Origin: Lewinellaceae bacterium
Lineage (GTDB): Bacteria; Bacteroidota; Bacteroidia; Chitinophagales; Saprospiraceae
Direction: 5' to 3'
Length of the DNA stretch: 64,000 bases
Assembly (NCBI GenBank): GCA_020636155.1
Contig: JACJYM010000001.1
Coordinates: 310,001-374,000 of the forward strand
Below are positions 45,155-56,080 of the stretch, one piece after another. How positions within the stretch are numbered: the stretch's first letter is position 1; each line of letters starts with the position of its first letter. The notes beneath the pieces were generated by a model. The model searched no databases and was not told the DNA's origin. It saw nothing but the letters and a program-made list of their open reading frames with translations. The position numbers and the translations under genes are program-made.

Positions 45155-48100
45155 ATGAAACTTTTGACTAGTATTGCGATGCTTTTCTTCTGTTCTTATA
45201 ATGCGTTATTAGGACAAGACACTACTCCGCCTGTCATTACCATGCAACCTACCGGCCAATCCTATACTTGCGAAACTGATAATATCGTAGAATTGCTCAC
45301 GACATGGTTCAATAACAATGGAGGTACTCAAGCTACGGATGACTCTGGCACAGTCATGATTAATGCACCTCTCACTCTGAACGAAGCCATCAATGCATTT
45401 CTAATGTCAGAAGATACACTTTGTGGTACAACGAAAAATATCACCATTCAATTTGAGGCTACAGATGAAGCCGGCAATTTAACCTTAACCAACCCTGCCA
45501 GTTTTAACACCTATGACAATATTCCACCTACTATTTTAGTTCCACCACCTGCTATCGTTTCTAATTGCTTTCCAGGAATCCAAGATTCTTTAGAAAGCTG
45601 GATTAATAATTATGGCTACATGATTGCCATTGATAATTGTGATGGCGTGGTCGGAGGAGATTTGTTTTTTTGGAACATTCAAGGTATGAGTGGTGGTAAT
45701 ACGAGTACAATCGGAGTGGGTCCTTATCCTCAGGTACCCGATGGTACGTGTGAATTTCAAGTCAATATTACATTTCAGAGAAAAGATGGCTGTGGCAATA
45801 CAAAAAGTGAAAACACCAGCTTTACTGTCATAGATACAATAGCACCTACACTTTCCTATTATCCTCCTGACACTACGGTTAGTTGTGACAAGATTTACCC
45901 CGCTGACACGATTATTTTTATGGACAATTGCGATAGCAGCCCGGAGTTTGACTTAAGTGAAAGTTCCACCCAAGATATGGACGAATCCAGTTGCAACCAT
46001 TACAATTATGACATTACTAGGACATGGAATGTCGTCGATAAATGTGGTAATACAACCAACCATACGCAAGTGATTCACGTGGAAGATATACAAGCACCCA
46101 TATTCAGTGCCCTAGATACTATCATTGTTGATTGCAACTCTTTTAGCACATTTGATCCAAATTATTTTTTTGAATTTTACGCTGACAATTGCAGTAATGT
46201 ATTCTTTAATTACACGGATTTTGGTCAACCCAATATGTGTAATAGTGAGCTCGACAGGTCTTATAACATATATGACATCTGTAACAATAGCTTTGTATTT
46301 ACACAGCACATTAAGGTTGGAGATTACGTAGGACCTACTTTTGACTCTGAGCCTGGAGATTTGGAGTTTTATTGTGATTCTGGATTAAACTTTCAGGGGG
46401 AGTATTTTGATTGGATTGATGAGTTAAATGATATCACCGTATCCGACTCTTGTAGTCATGCTCAAAAATTTGTAGCCCTTCCAGGCACCTACACATTAGG
46501 TGATTCGACGACTTATCCGGGAGTTTTTCCTACCAATTTTCCTGACCTAAATTGTGATATTCAAAGCGAATATTTGGTATATCAAGATTTGGACTTGGTC
46601 GCTTATGATGCTTGTGGAAATACAACGGTCAATAAAATCCATTTCGGGATAAAAGACACCCTTGCTCCTATAATTACAGGCTGCGTTGATACCGTTTCTA
46701 TCAATTCGAACTCCGGTCAGTGCCAAGGGTTTTATACCATTCCAGAATTGACTTTGTCAGATAATTGCTCTGAGTTATTCTCCCCCGTAATCAAAACTAA
46801 AACTGTCCCAATTCATTCAGATTTACCCGGTGACAACGAACTTCCTGTAAACACCGTATATATTAACATAGGGCCCTATTTTTCATCGGGTTTGACACCA
46901 AATGGATTTATAGATTTGACCCTTGAATTTAATAATCTGGATGCCGACGATGCCACCGAATACTTTCTAATTTATGATGAATATGGACAATACATGGGAA
47001 CTACACCACATACATCAACTCAATGTGGAGACACTACCATCGTATTTAATACCTTCAATACTACGATTCTAAGTAATTGGTTAAGTGATGGTTATGTTAG
47101 TTTCTCATTGGTTCCTAATGTTCCACCGGACTTTGGTTCGCTGGCTATCAATGACGTTTGTACCAATTCTTTTGTAAAAGCAACTTTGGCATTTGAAGCT
47201 GAAATCGAGACGCATATCACTGGCAACGTGGTCTTTAAAAATGACACTCTCGACTATGATGATGCACTCAATAAAATTTACAAATTAGATATTGGCAACA
47301 ATGACTTTGAATACTTTTTTAGTGATTGTGCAGGAAATCAAAGCAGTTGCCACCATACAGTTGTTCTGTCTGATGATGAAGCACCAATTATCACCTGTCC
47401 GCCTTCGATTCTTGACACTATTGAACAAAATTGTAGTAAATTTCTTGATTTACCTTCGGGTTACTCAGTTAGTGAAAACTGCAAATTAAGCCGAATTTAC
47501 AATGAAGAATCTCCCCTGGGAATGGGCAAATATCTAAATTTTGTTTTGGATGACAATTCTGGAGAATACTTAGCCGCAAGTAAAAATATCATTTTCAATA
47601 ATGTTTTTGAAATAAAAAAATCTACCAACGACCCTGTTGTAAGTTTGGTTGCCAAGGGAGATTTTGATGAACCAGGCGAGTCTATTAAGATACTTGGAGA
47701 AGATGGTCTTAGTTTAGGAAGTACATTCCCTACAGGCGAAAATTGTGGATTTGTATATTTGGAAATGAGTATTCCGATTGCCAAGTTCAATGCTTGGGTT
47801 CAAGATGGACTTTTAGAGTTGGTCGCCGAATTTCCCAATGATGCGAATATCGAAGGAAACGGAGTCAATCCATGCCAGGCTCTTGTCCCCGGTTCGACTA
47901 TTGATAGCGTAAGCTTCATTACTCTAACCTTGAATTATGACGATGCACAAGCCTATTACACAACCTCTGGGACACTAAATACACCTTTGACTACCATCAA
48001 TCCTGATATAGACAGCCTAAGTTTTGAATTGCCAGCAGGTATCACCACGGTGACCTATTATGTGTCTGATGCAGGCCAAAATTCTAGTTCCTGTAGCTAT

Positions 48101-51100
48101 GAAATCGAAATAGTGGATATAACGCCACCCACAGCTTTGTGTAAAAACAATATTGTGGAAGTGCCACCCTCAGGATTAGATGATCTATACTTGACACAGG
48201 ATATTGTAGATGATGGAAGTACTGACAATTGCGGGATTTATCAATACTCATTGAGTCAAGACACAATACGTTGTTCTGATATCGGAACACAATTAAATGT
48301 AACCCTCACAGTAACTGATAGCAGTGGCAACTCTTCCTCATGTGAGTCTTTAATTAAAGTCGAGCGATACACACTTCAGCCAAGTTACAATGCCGGAATC
48401 TGTCCCGGTGACAGTCTCCAATTATTTGCCAACTTACCAATGCAAAGTCCTGATGCCGTTTTTACATTCGAATGGTATATGAACGATGTTCTTTTCTCAA
48501 ATGAAGAAAATCCAGTAATCAATAATTTTGCAGGGGGTGCTGACATAAGCTTTCACGTGATCGCTACTGGTTTTAATGGATGTTATGGTGAAGGAACAAT
48601 TTTGGTGAATTTTCAACCACTTAGTTCTCCATTACTAGAATTAGAATCTACCTCGGGCTGTAAAGGAGATAGCATCAGATTGTCAAGTACAAGCTACGCC
48701 GGTAACATTAATTATAGCTGGTATGAAGGAAGTTTCCCTAATGGAAACCTAATTACACAAACCGCAAATCCAATCTTAACCGTATCATCTGATAATGCAG
48801 GTACAAGATATTTTTACCTTATCGCTGAAAGTGAAGAATGTACCTCTCTCGCCTCCAATTCCGTGGCTTACACAACTTTCGAAAAGCCTATTGCGGCAGT
48901 CGATGATCCTTTTATTACCGTATGTGAAGGAGGTGAAATTACTTTATCTACGCAATCAGAAGGTCAAAATTATAAATATCAGTGGTTTGGACCCGGCGTG
49001 ATGTCCACAATGAAAAATCCGCCAAGCATTACTGATGTCACACAATCTAATGAAGGTTCTTACAGCCTCGTTATTAATGTGGGTCAATGTTATTCTGATA
49101 CCGCAACAGTCATCGTTGATGTCCTCGAGAGACCTGACCAGCCAATACTTAGCGGAGAGGAAATCTTCTGTGACGGGTCTAATTTTAGCATCCAAGTATC
49201 CAATAATCCTAATGCCGATGCTTATGAATGGTACATCGACAGTGTACTATTTAAAGTGACCACGAGCAACATTTTGTCTCAGGCAGCCTCAGATGCATTT
49301 GAGGGAGAGTGGACGGTTATCATAAGAGAAGGCGACTGTAATTCAATACCTTCTGAAGGAAAAGATATCCTTATTGAGGAGAGAATAGAAGTAGGTGCAA
49401 GCAATAATGGTCCGGTCTGTGTCGGTGATAGCATCACACTAAGCTCCAGTTATGTTCCTAATGCCATCTATGTGTGGAATGGACCCAATACCGTGGACGT
49501 GGAAGGTCAAGAAATAAAAATTCTAGCAGTAGCTGGTCAATATAGCGTCACTGTATTGACCCCAACCGGTTGTGATAATTCCGGTAGTACGACTGTCGTT
49601 GTTAATTCAGCGCCTGAAATCACGGCATTAAGCAATGATTCTGAAATGTGTATGGATGGAAATACACCCATTACTTTCTATCCAACTGTTTTCCCTCCTG
49701 ACGGGAATTACACCTATGATTGGGTAGGTCCCAACTTTACGAGTAATGAGGAAAACCCAACCATACCGGATGCTTCAGAGTCCGACAATGGCACTTACAC
49801 CTTGACGGTTTATAACAATGGCTGTCCATCACAGACCGTAAGTAACACGATAGAAATACATAATTTTCCTGAGACACCAGATCTTATTGGTCCAGATAAC
49901 ATTTGTGTCGGTGATGATTTATTTTTATTCACCCTCACAGACGACCCCAATGCGAGTTATGAATGGCATACCCCCAAAGGCATATTTACTACCTCGGTTG
50001 ATACATTTAAAATTATGGATATTGACCTTTCGGATGCTGGAAATTATGATTTGTACATTGTCAAGAATGGATGTAAAGCATTGGTCGCATCGACAGTCCA
50101 AGTCGAAGTTATTGCTAATCCAACATCACCAAACATCACGGGTGTTCAAACCTATTGTTTTGGTTCGACAATAAAACTAGCCATCGAAGGTGAAATGGAA
50201 GATGACATTTTACATTGGACTACCCCTGTGGGAACATTCGATATGGATACACTAATCATTGATAACATCAATCAGTCACATGCAGGCAACTATCAGGTGA
50301 TACTTGAGAGAAATGGATGTAGGTCCATAGCTAGCGTATCATATAACATTGAAGTATTAGAGGAAATAAAAATTCCAGAATTCGAATTTATAGAATTAGA
50401 CCTTTGTTCAGGTTATGATGAAATGGTAGAAATATGTCTGACAAACAACTCACTCATAAGTTCGGGTAATTATGAATTGTTTAATCAATCAGGACAGTTG
50501 ATTTCAAGCACTAATGAGAAATGCTTTTCTATTAATCCACAACTAAGCCTAAGCACTGGGGCAAACCTTCTGAGAGTAAGAACTCAGCTCGGGGAATGTT
50601 ATTCAGAATTCAGTTCAAATCTTTTGGTCAATCTCAATATTGCACCAAATGTTGTCGCACAAGCAAATGAAAACCTAATTACCCTTTGCGAAAATACCAC
50701 GGTCAATCTGCAGGCTACGAATGCATCGAGTGATGTTCAAGTGGCCTGGAAAAACATTAATTCCAATTGCACAATTTCTAATCCGAAAGGTATTTCAACT
50801 TCTGTAAGCAATTTTAGGCTTGGTGAAAATTATCTCTTACTAAGTTACAGTTCTGAGGGATGCACAGATTTTACCACAGATACCGTACTGGTTTATCTCT
50901 ACGAATCACCAGAACTAGAAAATGATTATTACAATGTGGAATATGGTGAGAATGTCAATTTAGACATTTTAGAGAATGACAATATAGAGGACGATGTGGA
51001 CCTTAACTTTGATTTGAATGAATTAGTCGGAAGAGTTATTTTGCAAAATGATGGTTATGTCTACTTGCCTGATCCTACCCATACGGGCATTATTGAGTTT

Positions 51101-51448
51101 TATTATGAAGCCTGTCTAAAAGAATGCCCTGATATATGTAGTGAAGCATTGGTAAGAATAAATATTAGTTCTGACAATGCATGCATCATTCCAAATGTCA
51201 TCACTCCTAATAACGATGGTATCAATGACAATTTTGTTATCCCTTGTTTAGATGACATCCGGTTTTCAGACAACAGTATCAAGATATTCAATCAATGGGG
51301 TGATGAAGTTTTTAGTGCGAAAGATTATCAAAATAATTGGGATGGTACTTACGGTGCTAAACCGTTACCCTCTGGCACATATTTTTATATTGTAGAAATC
51401 AAAGCTTTGAGTGAAACTATGAGTGGTTATTTAATCATTAAACGATAA
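45155..51448 (+). CDS. Giant surface protein with HYR/Ig-like repeats and CHU_C (gliding-type) C-terminus
   Basis: The 2097-residue protein has a signal peptide (MKLLTSIAMLFFCSYNALLG). The first 1100 residues hold repeated HYR-like modules, each opening with a phrase such as DTIAPTLSYYPPDTTVSCD or DIQAPIFSALDTIIVDC and ending near CGN. From about 1100 to 1800 come Ig-like modules (VCEGGEITLSTQSEG, YQWFGPGV, SYSLVINVGQC). A cadherin-like block (ENDNIEDDVDLNFDLNELVG) precedes a type B T9SS domain (IIPNVITPNNDGINDNFVIP). It is a likely surface adhesin. PorP/SprF follows four bases after its stop. Confidence 0.92.
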   Translation: MKLLTSIAMLFFCSYNALLGQDTTPPVITMQPTGQSYTCETDNIVELLTTWFNNNGGTQATDDSGTVMINAPLTLNEAINAFLMSEDTLCGTTKNITIQFEATDEAGNLTLTNPASFNTYDNIPPTILVPPPAIVSNCFPGIQDSLESWINNYGYMIAIDNCDGVVGGDLFFWNIQGMSGGNTSTIGVGPYPQVPDGTCEFQVNITFQRKDGCGNTKSENTSFTVIDTIAPTLSYYPPDTTVSCDKIYPADTIIFMDNCDSSPEFDLSESSTQDMDESSCNHYNYDITRTWNVVDKCGNTTNHTQVIHVEDIQAPIFSALDTIIVDCNSFSTFDPNYFFEFYADNCSNVFFNYTDFGQPNMCNSELDRSYNIYDICNNSFVFTQHIKVGDYVGPTFDSEPGDLEFYCDSGLNFQGEYFDWIDELNDITVSDSCSHAQKFVALPGTYTLGDSTTYPGVFPTNFPDLNCDIQSEYLVYQDLDLVAYDACGNTTVNKIHFGIKDTLAPIITGCVDTVSINSNSGQCQGFYTIPELTLSDNCSELFSPVIKTKTVPIHSDLPGDNELPVNTVYINIGPYFSSGLTPNGFIDLTLEFNNLDADDATEYFLIYDEYGQYMGTTPHTSTQCGDTTIVFNTFNTTILSNWLSDGYVSFSLVPNVPPDFGSLAINDVCTNSFVKATLAFEAEIETHITGNVVFKNDTLDYDDALNKIYKLDIGNNDFEYFFSDCAGNQSSCHHTVVLSDDEAPIITCPPSILDTIEQNCSKFLDLPSGYSVSENCKLSRIYNEESPLGMGKYLNFVLDDNSGEYLAASKNIIFNNVFEIKKSTNDPVVSLVAKGDFDEPGESIKILGEDGLSLGSTFPTGENCGFVYLEMSIPIAKFNAWVQDGLLELVAEFPNDANIEGNGVNPCQALVPGSTIDSVSFITLTLNYDDAQAYYTTSGTLNTPLTTINPDIDSLSFELPAGITTVTYYVSDAGQNSSSCSYEIEIVDITPPTALCKNNIVEVPPSGLDDLYLTQDIVDDGSTDNCGIYQYSLSQDTIRCSDIGTQLNVTLTVTDSSGNSSSCESLIKVERYTLQPSYNAGICPGDSLQLFANLPMQSPDAVFTFEWYMNDVLFSNEENPVINNFAGGADISFHVIATGFNGCYGEGTILVNFQPLSSPLLELESTSGCKGDSIRLSSTSYAGNINYSWYEGSFPNGNLITQTANPILTVSSDNAGTRYFYLIAESEECTSLASNSVAYTTFEKPIAAVDDPFITVCEGGEITLSTQSEGQNYKYQWFGPGVMSTMKNPPSITDVTQSNEGSYSLVINVGQCYSDTATVIVDVLERPDQPILSGEEIFCDGSNFSIQVSNNPNADAYEWYIDSVLFKVTTSNILSQAASDAFEGEWTVIIREGDCNSIPSEGKDILIEERIEVGASNNGPVCVGDSITLSSSYVPNAIYVWNGPNTVDVEGQEIKILAVAGQYSVTVLTPTGCDNSGSTTVVVNSAPEITALSNDSEMCMDGNTPITFYPTVFPPDGNYTYDWVGPNFTSNEENPTIPDASESDNGTYTLTVYNNGCPSQTVSNTIEIHNFPETPDLIGPDNICVGDDLFLFTLTDDPNASYEWHTPKGIFTTSVDTFKIMDIDLSDAGNYDLYIVKNGCKALVASTVQVEVIANPTSPNITGVQTYCFGSTIKLAIEGEMEDDILHWTTPVGTFDMDTLIIDNINQSHAGNYQVILERNGCRSIASVSYNIEVLEEIKIPEFEFIELDLCSGYDEMVEICLTNNSLISSGNYELFNQSGQLISSTNEKCFSINPQLSLSTGANLLRVRTQLGECYSEFSSNLLVNLNIAPNVVAQANENLITLCENTTVNLQATNASSDVQVAWKNINSNCTISNPKGISTSVSNFRLGENYLLLSYSSEGCTDFTTDTVLVYLYESPELENDYYNVEYGENVNLDILENDNIEDDVDLNFDLNELVGRVILQNDGYVYLPDPTHTGIIEFYYEACLKECPDICSEALVRINISSDNACIIPNVITPNNDGINDNFVIPCLDDIRFSDNSIKIFNQWGDEVFSAKDYQNNWDGTYGAKPLPSGTYFYIVEIKALSETMSGYLIIKR

Positions 51449-51452
51449 TACG

Positions 51453-52415
51453 ATGAGTAATTCAATATATAAAATCGCGGTGGTATTGTTGAGCTTAGTA
51501 TTTACCTTCGAATTATCAGCTCAACAACAGCAACATTACACTTTTTTTATGCATAACAAATTGCTGTTGAATCCCGGTTACGCAGGTGCGGCCGACCACA
51601 GCTATATCAATCTCATCTATCGCAATCAATGGAGTGGATTGCCCGGTGCTCCCGAAGCACAATCATTGACTTGGAATATGAGCAGTTTTAATAAGGTAGG
51701 TTTAGGATTTGTAGCGGATAGACAAACCATAGGTATACAAGAAGAAGTAAGTATTGCAGGAAACTATGCATACAAGCTCCTTTTGAATGACCTTACTATA
51801 AGTGCCGGTTTATCAGGGTCTTACAGGAGATATACGGAAGATTTTACCGACCCATCTATAGTTGCCATTCATAGTTTAAATACGGATCCGAGTATTCCAC
51901 AGTTAGTTTATAACAAAAACATCATTAATGTAGGATTTGGAATTTACGCCAGTAACAAAGATTTTTATCTCGGCGTAAGCATTCCACGACTGATAAAGAC
52001 TTCCTTAGATATTGACAATAATTCGTTTCTTACCCAAGAGGAACTTCACTATTACCTGATGGGAGGTATAGATTTTCGCATCAATAAGAAGTTGAAATTT
52101 TCTCCACAAGTGTTGCTTAAATTTGCCCAAAATTCACCTTTCGATATAGACCTAAACTTTGGAGTAAGCTGGGAAGATAAATATGGTTTGGCACTAGCAT
52201 ATAGGTATGGCGGCAATGACGGAGGAATAGGAGAAAGTGTAGACTTAATGTTTACATTTAAGCTCAACGAGGCATTGATGTTTGGAGTATCGCAAGATTA
52301 TTCCTTATCAGATCTAAGTAGTTACGAAAGTGGCACACTTGAGGCTATGGTACAATATGATTTTGTTAAGAAAAAGCCTCAACCTGTCATGGTCAATCCA
52401 CGGTATTTTTATTAG
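51453..52415 (+). CDS. PorP/SprF family T9SS membrane protein
   Basis: The 320-residue protein has a signal peptide and the family opening HYTFFMHNKLLLNPGYAGAA with YRNQWSGLPGAPEAQSL. PorP/SprF proteins are outer-membrane barrels that cooperate with type IX export of CHU_C-type cargo. It lies between such a cargo gene and an OmpA gene, the usual arrangement, and probably serves the 2097-residue protein. Confidence 0.93.
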   Translation: MSNSIYKIAVVLLSLVFTFELSAQQQQHYTFFMHNKLLLNPGYAGAADHSYINLIYRNQWSGLPGAPEAQSLTWNMSSFNKVGLGFVADRQTIGIQEEVSIAGNYAYKLLLNDLTISAGLSGSYRRYTEDFTDPSIVAIHSLNTDPSIPQLVYNKNIINVGFGIYASNKDFYLGVSIPRLIKTSLDIDNNSFLTQEELHYYLMGGIDFRINKKLKFSPQVLLKFAQNSPFDIDLNFGVSWEDKYGLALAYRYGGNDGGIGESVDLMFTFKLNEALMFGVSQDYSLSDLSSYESGTLEAMVQYDFVKKKPQPVMVNPRYFY

Positions 52416-52460
52416 TGTAATCAATTGTTATTACTCTTATCGGTTTAAAGAAAAATTAAA

Positions 52461-54152
52461 ATGAGATTAATATATACTTTTATAATCATAGTGCTAGCTA
52501 ACTCACTTTCAGCACAACATAGGTTGTCTCTGGATATGGATGCCATTAAATCTGCCAAGATTTTTAATGAGGCTCAGATGAACTCAGAATTCATAGAAAT
52601 GTCACCGGCATTCATTGTAAAAGAAATAGCTTTTGTCACCTCAAATACTGATGCGGCTAAAGATCCTGCCATAGGACAGAAATACTTTGATATTGCCTAT
52701 GGAATCAAAGATAGTTTAGGTTTATTGAGCCAACTATCCTATTTTACCGAGGAAATAAATTCGCCATATCATGAAGGCCCCCTCGTCTATGACAATACGG
52801 AATCAGTCATGTACTTCACTAGATCTGTATTTTTCGGCACATCGGGAGATAAGCAAGACACTGCAAAAATGCAAATATTTGCAGCGACCTTTGATGAGGT
52901 ATATCCCTTGTCATTCAATTCAAAAAAGTGGAATTACTGTCACCCAGCGATAAATGAGACAAGCGACCAATTGATACTATCATCAAATTTTAATGAAGGG
53001 AATAAAGGCAAATACGACTTATTCGGAGTAGATAAACTGGGGATTAATTTTGGAAGCCTTAGCAATCTTGGGGACTCTATTAATACCATTTATAACGAAT
53101 TGTACCCTGTATTCTTTGGGAATGATGTGTTGTTTTTTAGTTCTGACCGACCCGGCGGATTTGGTGGATTGGATATCTATTGTTGCTTTAAAAGAGATGA
53201 CCAGTGGTCTCAGCCGATACTCCTCCCTGCGCCAATCAATACTGTATCTGATGATTACAGCCTGATAGTGGATAAGAGTTCAAAAATGGGATACATGAGC
53301 TCTGACAGAGAAGGCGGAAAAGGACTGGACGACATTTATTTGGTGAAGTTCAAAAATTCAATCTTCAAAGAAGAAAAGGTAAAAACGCCTGTAGTGATGA
53401 ACTATGTAGACTTTGAAGTCATTGAAAAGTTGAGTTTTAATGGATTAAAAGACGTAAAAGTCACACTGTTGAGAATATTGCCCGGACAGGATAATTTTGA
53501 TCTCTCGGCATACAATGTGGACATGCTACCTGCCGACCAAAAAGGTGGCATCATCATGAAATTGTCTCCAAAAACAGAGGTAGTGGATTTCTATACTACG
53601 GACGAAAACGGTAAGTGTCGTATCAGCATAGATAAAAACAGCAATTATCTTTTAAATTTTACCAAAGATGGATACGAATCTCAACAATTGTACTACGAAA
53701 ATGGGACTCAAAAAAAGTTAACCATAGCCATGGAACCTAGTACCACTTTAATTCCCACCAAAACCCCAAATGAAATAATAATACCAACTGCCAAGGGTGA
53801 ATCTGTGGTTTTTAATAACATTTACTATGAATACAACAGTGCAAAAATCGCAAAAGGTGCGGCGGCAGAGCTTGATGCCCTTGCAAAAGTGATGTTTCAA
53901 AATCCAAATATGAAAGTCCTATTGACGGCCTATACAGATGCTAGGGGAAAAGCAGAATACAATCAAAAACTTTCAGAACAAAGAGCGGAATCTGCTAAAA
54001 ATTATTTGGTCAAGAAAGGAGTGAGTCCGAGTCGAATTCAGGCACAAGGAATGGGTGAATCACGCATTAGAAATCACTGTACAGATGGTATCAAATGTAC
54101 CGAAGAAGAACATAAGTATAATAGGAGAACAGAGTTAACAATCATAGAATAA
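52461..54152 (+). CDS. OmpA family protein with PD40 and Cna-like segments
   Basis: The 563-residue protein has a signal peptide (MRLIYTFIIIVLANSLSAQH), PD40-type repeats in the first 300 residues (LFFSSDRPGGFGGLDIYCC, GYMSSDREGGKGLDDIYLV), a beta-sandwich segment (about 310-430), and a peptidoglycan-binding OmpA domain (about 450-560: YYEYNSAKIAKGAAAELDAL, TAYTDARGKAEYNQKLSEQR). It would tie the envelope to the peptidoglycan. It ends the probable operon begun at 45155. Confidence 0.92.
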   Translation: MRLIYTFIIIVLANSLSAQHRLSLDMDAIKSAKIFNEAQMNSEFIEMSPAFIVKEIAFVTSNTDAAKDPAIGQKYFDIAYGIKDSLGLLSQLSYFTEEINSPYHEGPLVYDNTESVMYFTRSVFFGTSGDKQDTAKMQIFAATFDEVYPLSFNSKKWNYCHPAINETSDQLILSSNFNEGNKGKYDLFGVDKLGINFGSLSNLGDSINTIYNELYPVFFGNDVLFFSSDRPGGFGGLDIYCCFKRDDQWSQPILLPAPINTVSDDYSLIVDKSSKMGYMSSDREGGKGLDDIYLVKFKNSIFKEEKVKTPVVMNYVDFEVIEKLSFNGLKDVKVTLLRILPGQDNFDLSAYNVDMLPADQKGGIIMKLSPKTEVVDFYTTDENGKCRISIDKNSNYLLNFTKDGYESQQLYYENGTQKKLTIAMEPSTTLIPTKTPNEIIIPTAKGESVVFNNIYYEYNSAKIAKGAAAELDALAKVMFQNPNMKVLLTAYTDARGKAEYNQKLSEQRAESAKNYLVKKGVSPSRIQAQGMGESRIRNHCTDGIKCTEEEHKYNRRTELTIIE

Positions 54153-54172
54153 CAGTTTAGACCTTATTACAA

Positions 54173-54311
54173 TCCTCTCTTTTTGGCATTGCCATAAAAT
54201 AGCCCCGAAGGGGTGACATATCTTTAGCCTCGTACAATGTGCGGGGCTAAACCACAGCACCTAACCGTTTTGGCGTTATTTTTGCCCCCATCGCAAAAAT
54301 TATGACAAAAC
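54173..54311 (+). repeat. Repeat family, module A copy 1
   Basis: This opens a 2.3-kb stretch without real genes. Module A has CTCTCTTTTTGGCATTGCC, the palindrome AGCCCCGAAGGGG, a second stem around GCCTCGTAC...GTGCGGGGC, then CCGTTTTGGCGTTATTTTTG and ends TTATGACAAAAC. The other copies are at 54668-54770, 55031-55155, 55555-55703, 56081-56228 and 59011-59162. Confidence 0.85.
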
Positions 54312-54640
54312 ATTATGTAGAACATTTCGTAAGGTTATTCCTTTCTTTTTGGCATTGCCCCAAAAAGAAACAAATAATGCTAGTCACGTTCATTTAGTAT
54401 TTCTTTTGGCTTAATCCAAAAGAAACAAAAAATCAAGGCTGTATACTTTTTTTAACGCCAAAACCCTCCTAAAATCCTAAACAGCCTGAAACTCCTCCTT
54501 CGTCGTCAAACACCAGCCTGTTTTTAACGGATTTTAGTTCTTGTTTTGACTAAAAAGTATAAGGCCTTTCTGTCCAAGAATCACGAAAATCGTTTTCAGA
54601 ACTGCATTTGAATCATTATTCTTTTGAAATTTCTCCATGT
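54312..54640 (+). repeat. Repeat family, module B copy 1
   Basis: It contains ATGCTAGTCACGT, a hairpin CTTTTGG...CCAAAAG, CAAAAAATCAAGGCTGTATAC and CAGCCTGAAACTCCTCC. About 150 bases match the second full copy (55704-56040) nearly base for base, at a distance of about 1.38 kb. Confidence 0.8.
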
Positions 54641-54667
54641 CTGCTCTGCCCTTTGGGGTAGATTTAC

Positions 54668-55554
54668 TATCCCTCCTTTTTGGCATTTAGGAGGGGTAAT
54701 ATCTGCGTTGTACGGGGCTAAATCAGCCTCGAACCTGTTTTGGGAGGATTATTATTTACCTCTTTTTATTCCTTTCTTTTGGCATTGAAACAAAAAATGC
54801 TAGTCACGCCAACTTTCTTTGGCTTAATCCAAAGAAACAAAAAATCAAGGCTGTATATTTTTAACGCCCTCCTAAATCCTAAACAGCCTGAAACCATTCG
54901 TCGTCAAAACCAGCCTGTTTTTTGGCGTATAAGGCCTTTTTGCCTCACCTCGTTTCAGAAAAATTGAATCACAACAAAATTCTCGCATGCTGTTTGAATG
55001 CCCCTTTGGAATTCTACAGGATGGGGAGGATTTAATATCCTTTCTTTTTGGCATTGTCCCAAAAAAAGCCCCGAAGGGTGTAAAATCAATAGCTACGTCA
55101 CGCTAAACCATTTACCAAACCTGTTTTGGCGTTAATCGCAAAAAATCACAACAAAAAATCAAGAATCTATATTCTTTTTTTAACTAAAATAGCCCCAAAT
55201 ATCCCTCCTACAATGCCTAAACAGCCTGAAACGTTTTGGCGTTATTTTTTGCCCCTTCGTCGTCAAACATTATGTAGGAACCGTGGCAGTTATTCCTTTC
55301 TTTTTTTTTAACGGACGTTTTAGTTCTTTTGTTTTGATCCTAAAAATTATCAAGGCCTTTTAACGCCAAAACCCTCCTAAAATCTAAACACGAAAATCCT
55401 TTTCAAACACCAGTTTTTTAACGATTTTGAATCTTGTTTTGACAGCCTTTCTGTCAAGAATGAAATTCTAGCATGCATTTGTTTCTAGTCTGAAATTTCC
55501 CTTTGTTGTTCTCAGCACTGCCCTTTGGAGGGGCTGCTCGCAGGGCGGGGAGGA
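54668..55554 (+). repeat. Eroded copies of modules A and B
   Basis: Two shortened A copies (54668-54770 and 55031-55155) and B-like pieces (about 54776-55000 and 55150-55500) are present, each riddled with small deletions. For example ACGCCAAAACCCTCC in the full copies appears as ACGCCCTCC. Short open frames here are chance readings through the repeat. No gene or mobile-element protein was found. Confidence 0.7.
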
Positions 55555-55703
55555 TTTATTATCCCTCTCTTTTTGGAATTGCTCCAAAAATAGCCCCGAA
55601 GGGGTGTAATATCTTTAGCCCCGTAAGACGTACGGGGCTAAACCATAGCACCAAACCTGTTTTGGCGTTATTTTTGCCTCCCTCGCAAAAATTATGACAA
55701 AAC
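55555..55703 (+). repeat. Repeat family, module A copy 4
   Basis: A full-length copy with palindrome AGCCCCGAAGGGG and stem GCCCCGTAAGACGTACGGGGC. It is preceded by a short CTTTGGAGGGGCTGCTCG segment shared with copy 6 at 59 kb. Confidence 0.8.
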
Positions 55704-56040
55704 ATTATGTAAAATATTCCGTCAGATTATTCCTTTCTTTTTTTCATTGCCCAAAAAGAAACAAAAAACGCTAGTCACGTCCATTTCAACTATCTTTTGG
55801 CTTGATCCAAAAGAAACAAAAAATCAAGGCTGTATACTTTTTTTAACGCCAAAACCCTCCTAAAATCCTAAACAGCCTGAAACTCCTCCTTCGTCGTCAA
55901 ACACCAGCCTGTTTTTAACGGATTTTAGTTCTTGTTTTGACTAAAAAGTATAAGGCCTTTCTGTCCTAGAAACACGAAAATCGTTTTCAGAACGACTTTT
56001 GAATCATAATTCTCGTGAAATTCTACCATGCTGTTCTTAG
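55704..56040 (+). repeat. Repeat family, module B copy 2
   Basis: It is nearly identical with module B copy 1 (54312-54640) over its central part, including the stretch from ATCAAGGCTGTATAC to GGCCTTTCTGTCC. Confidence 0.8.
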
Positions 56041-56080
56041 CTATGCCCCTTTGGAGTTGCGGACTACAGGGCTGGGAGGA

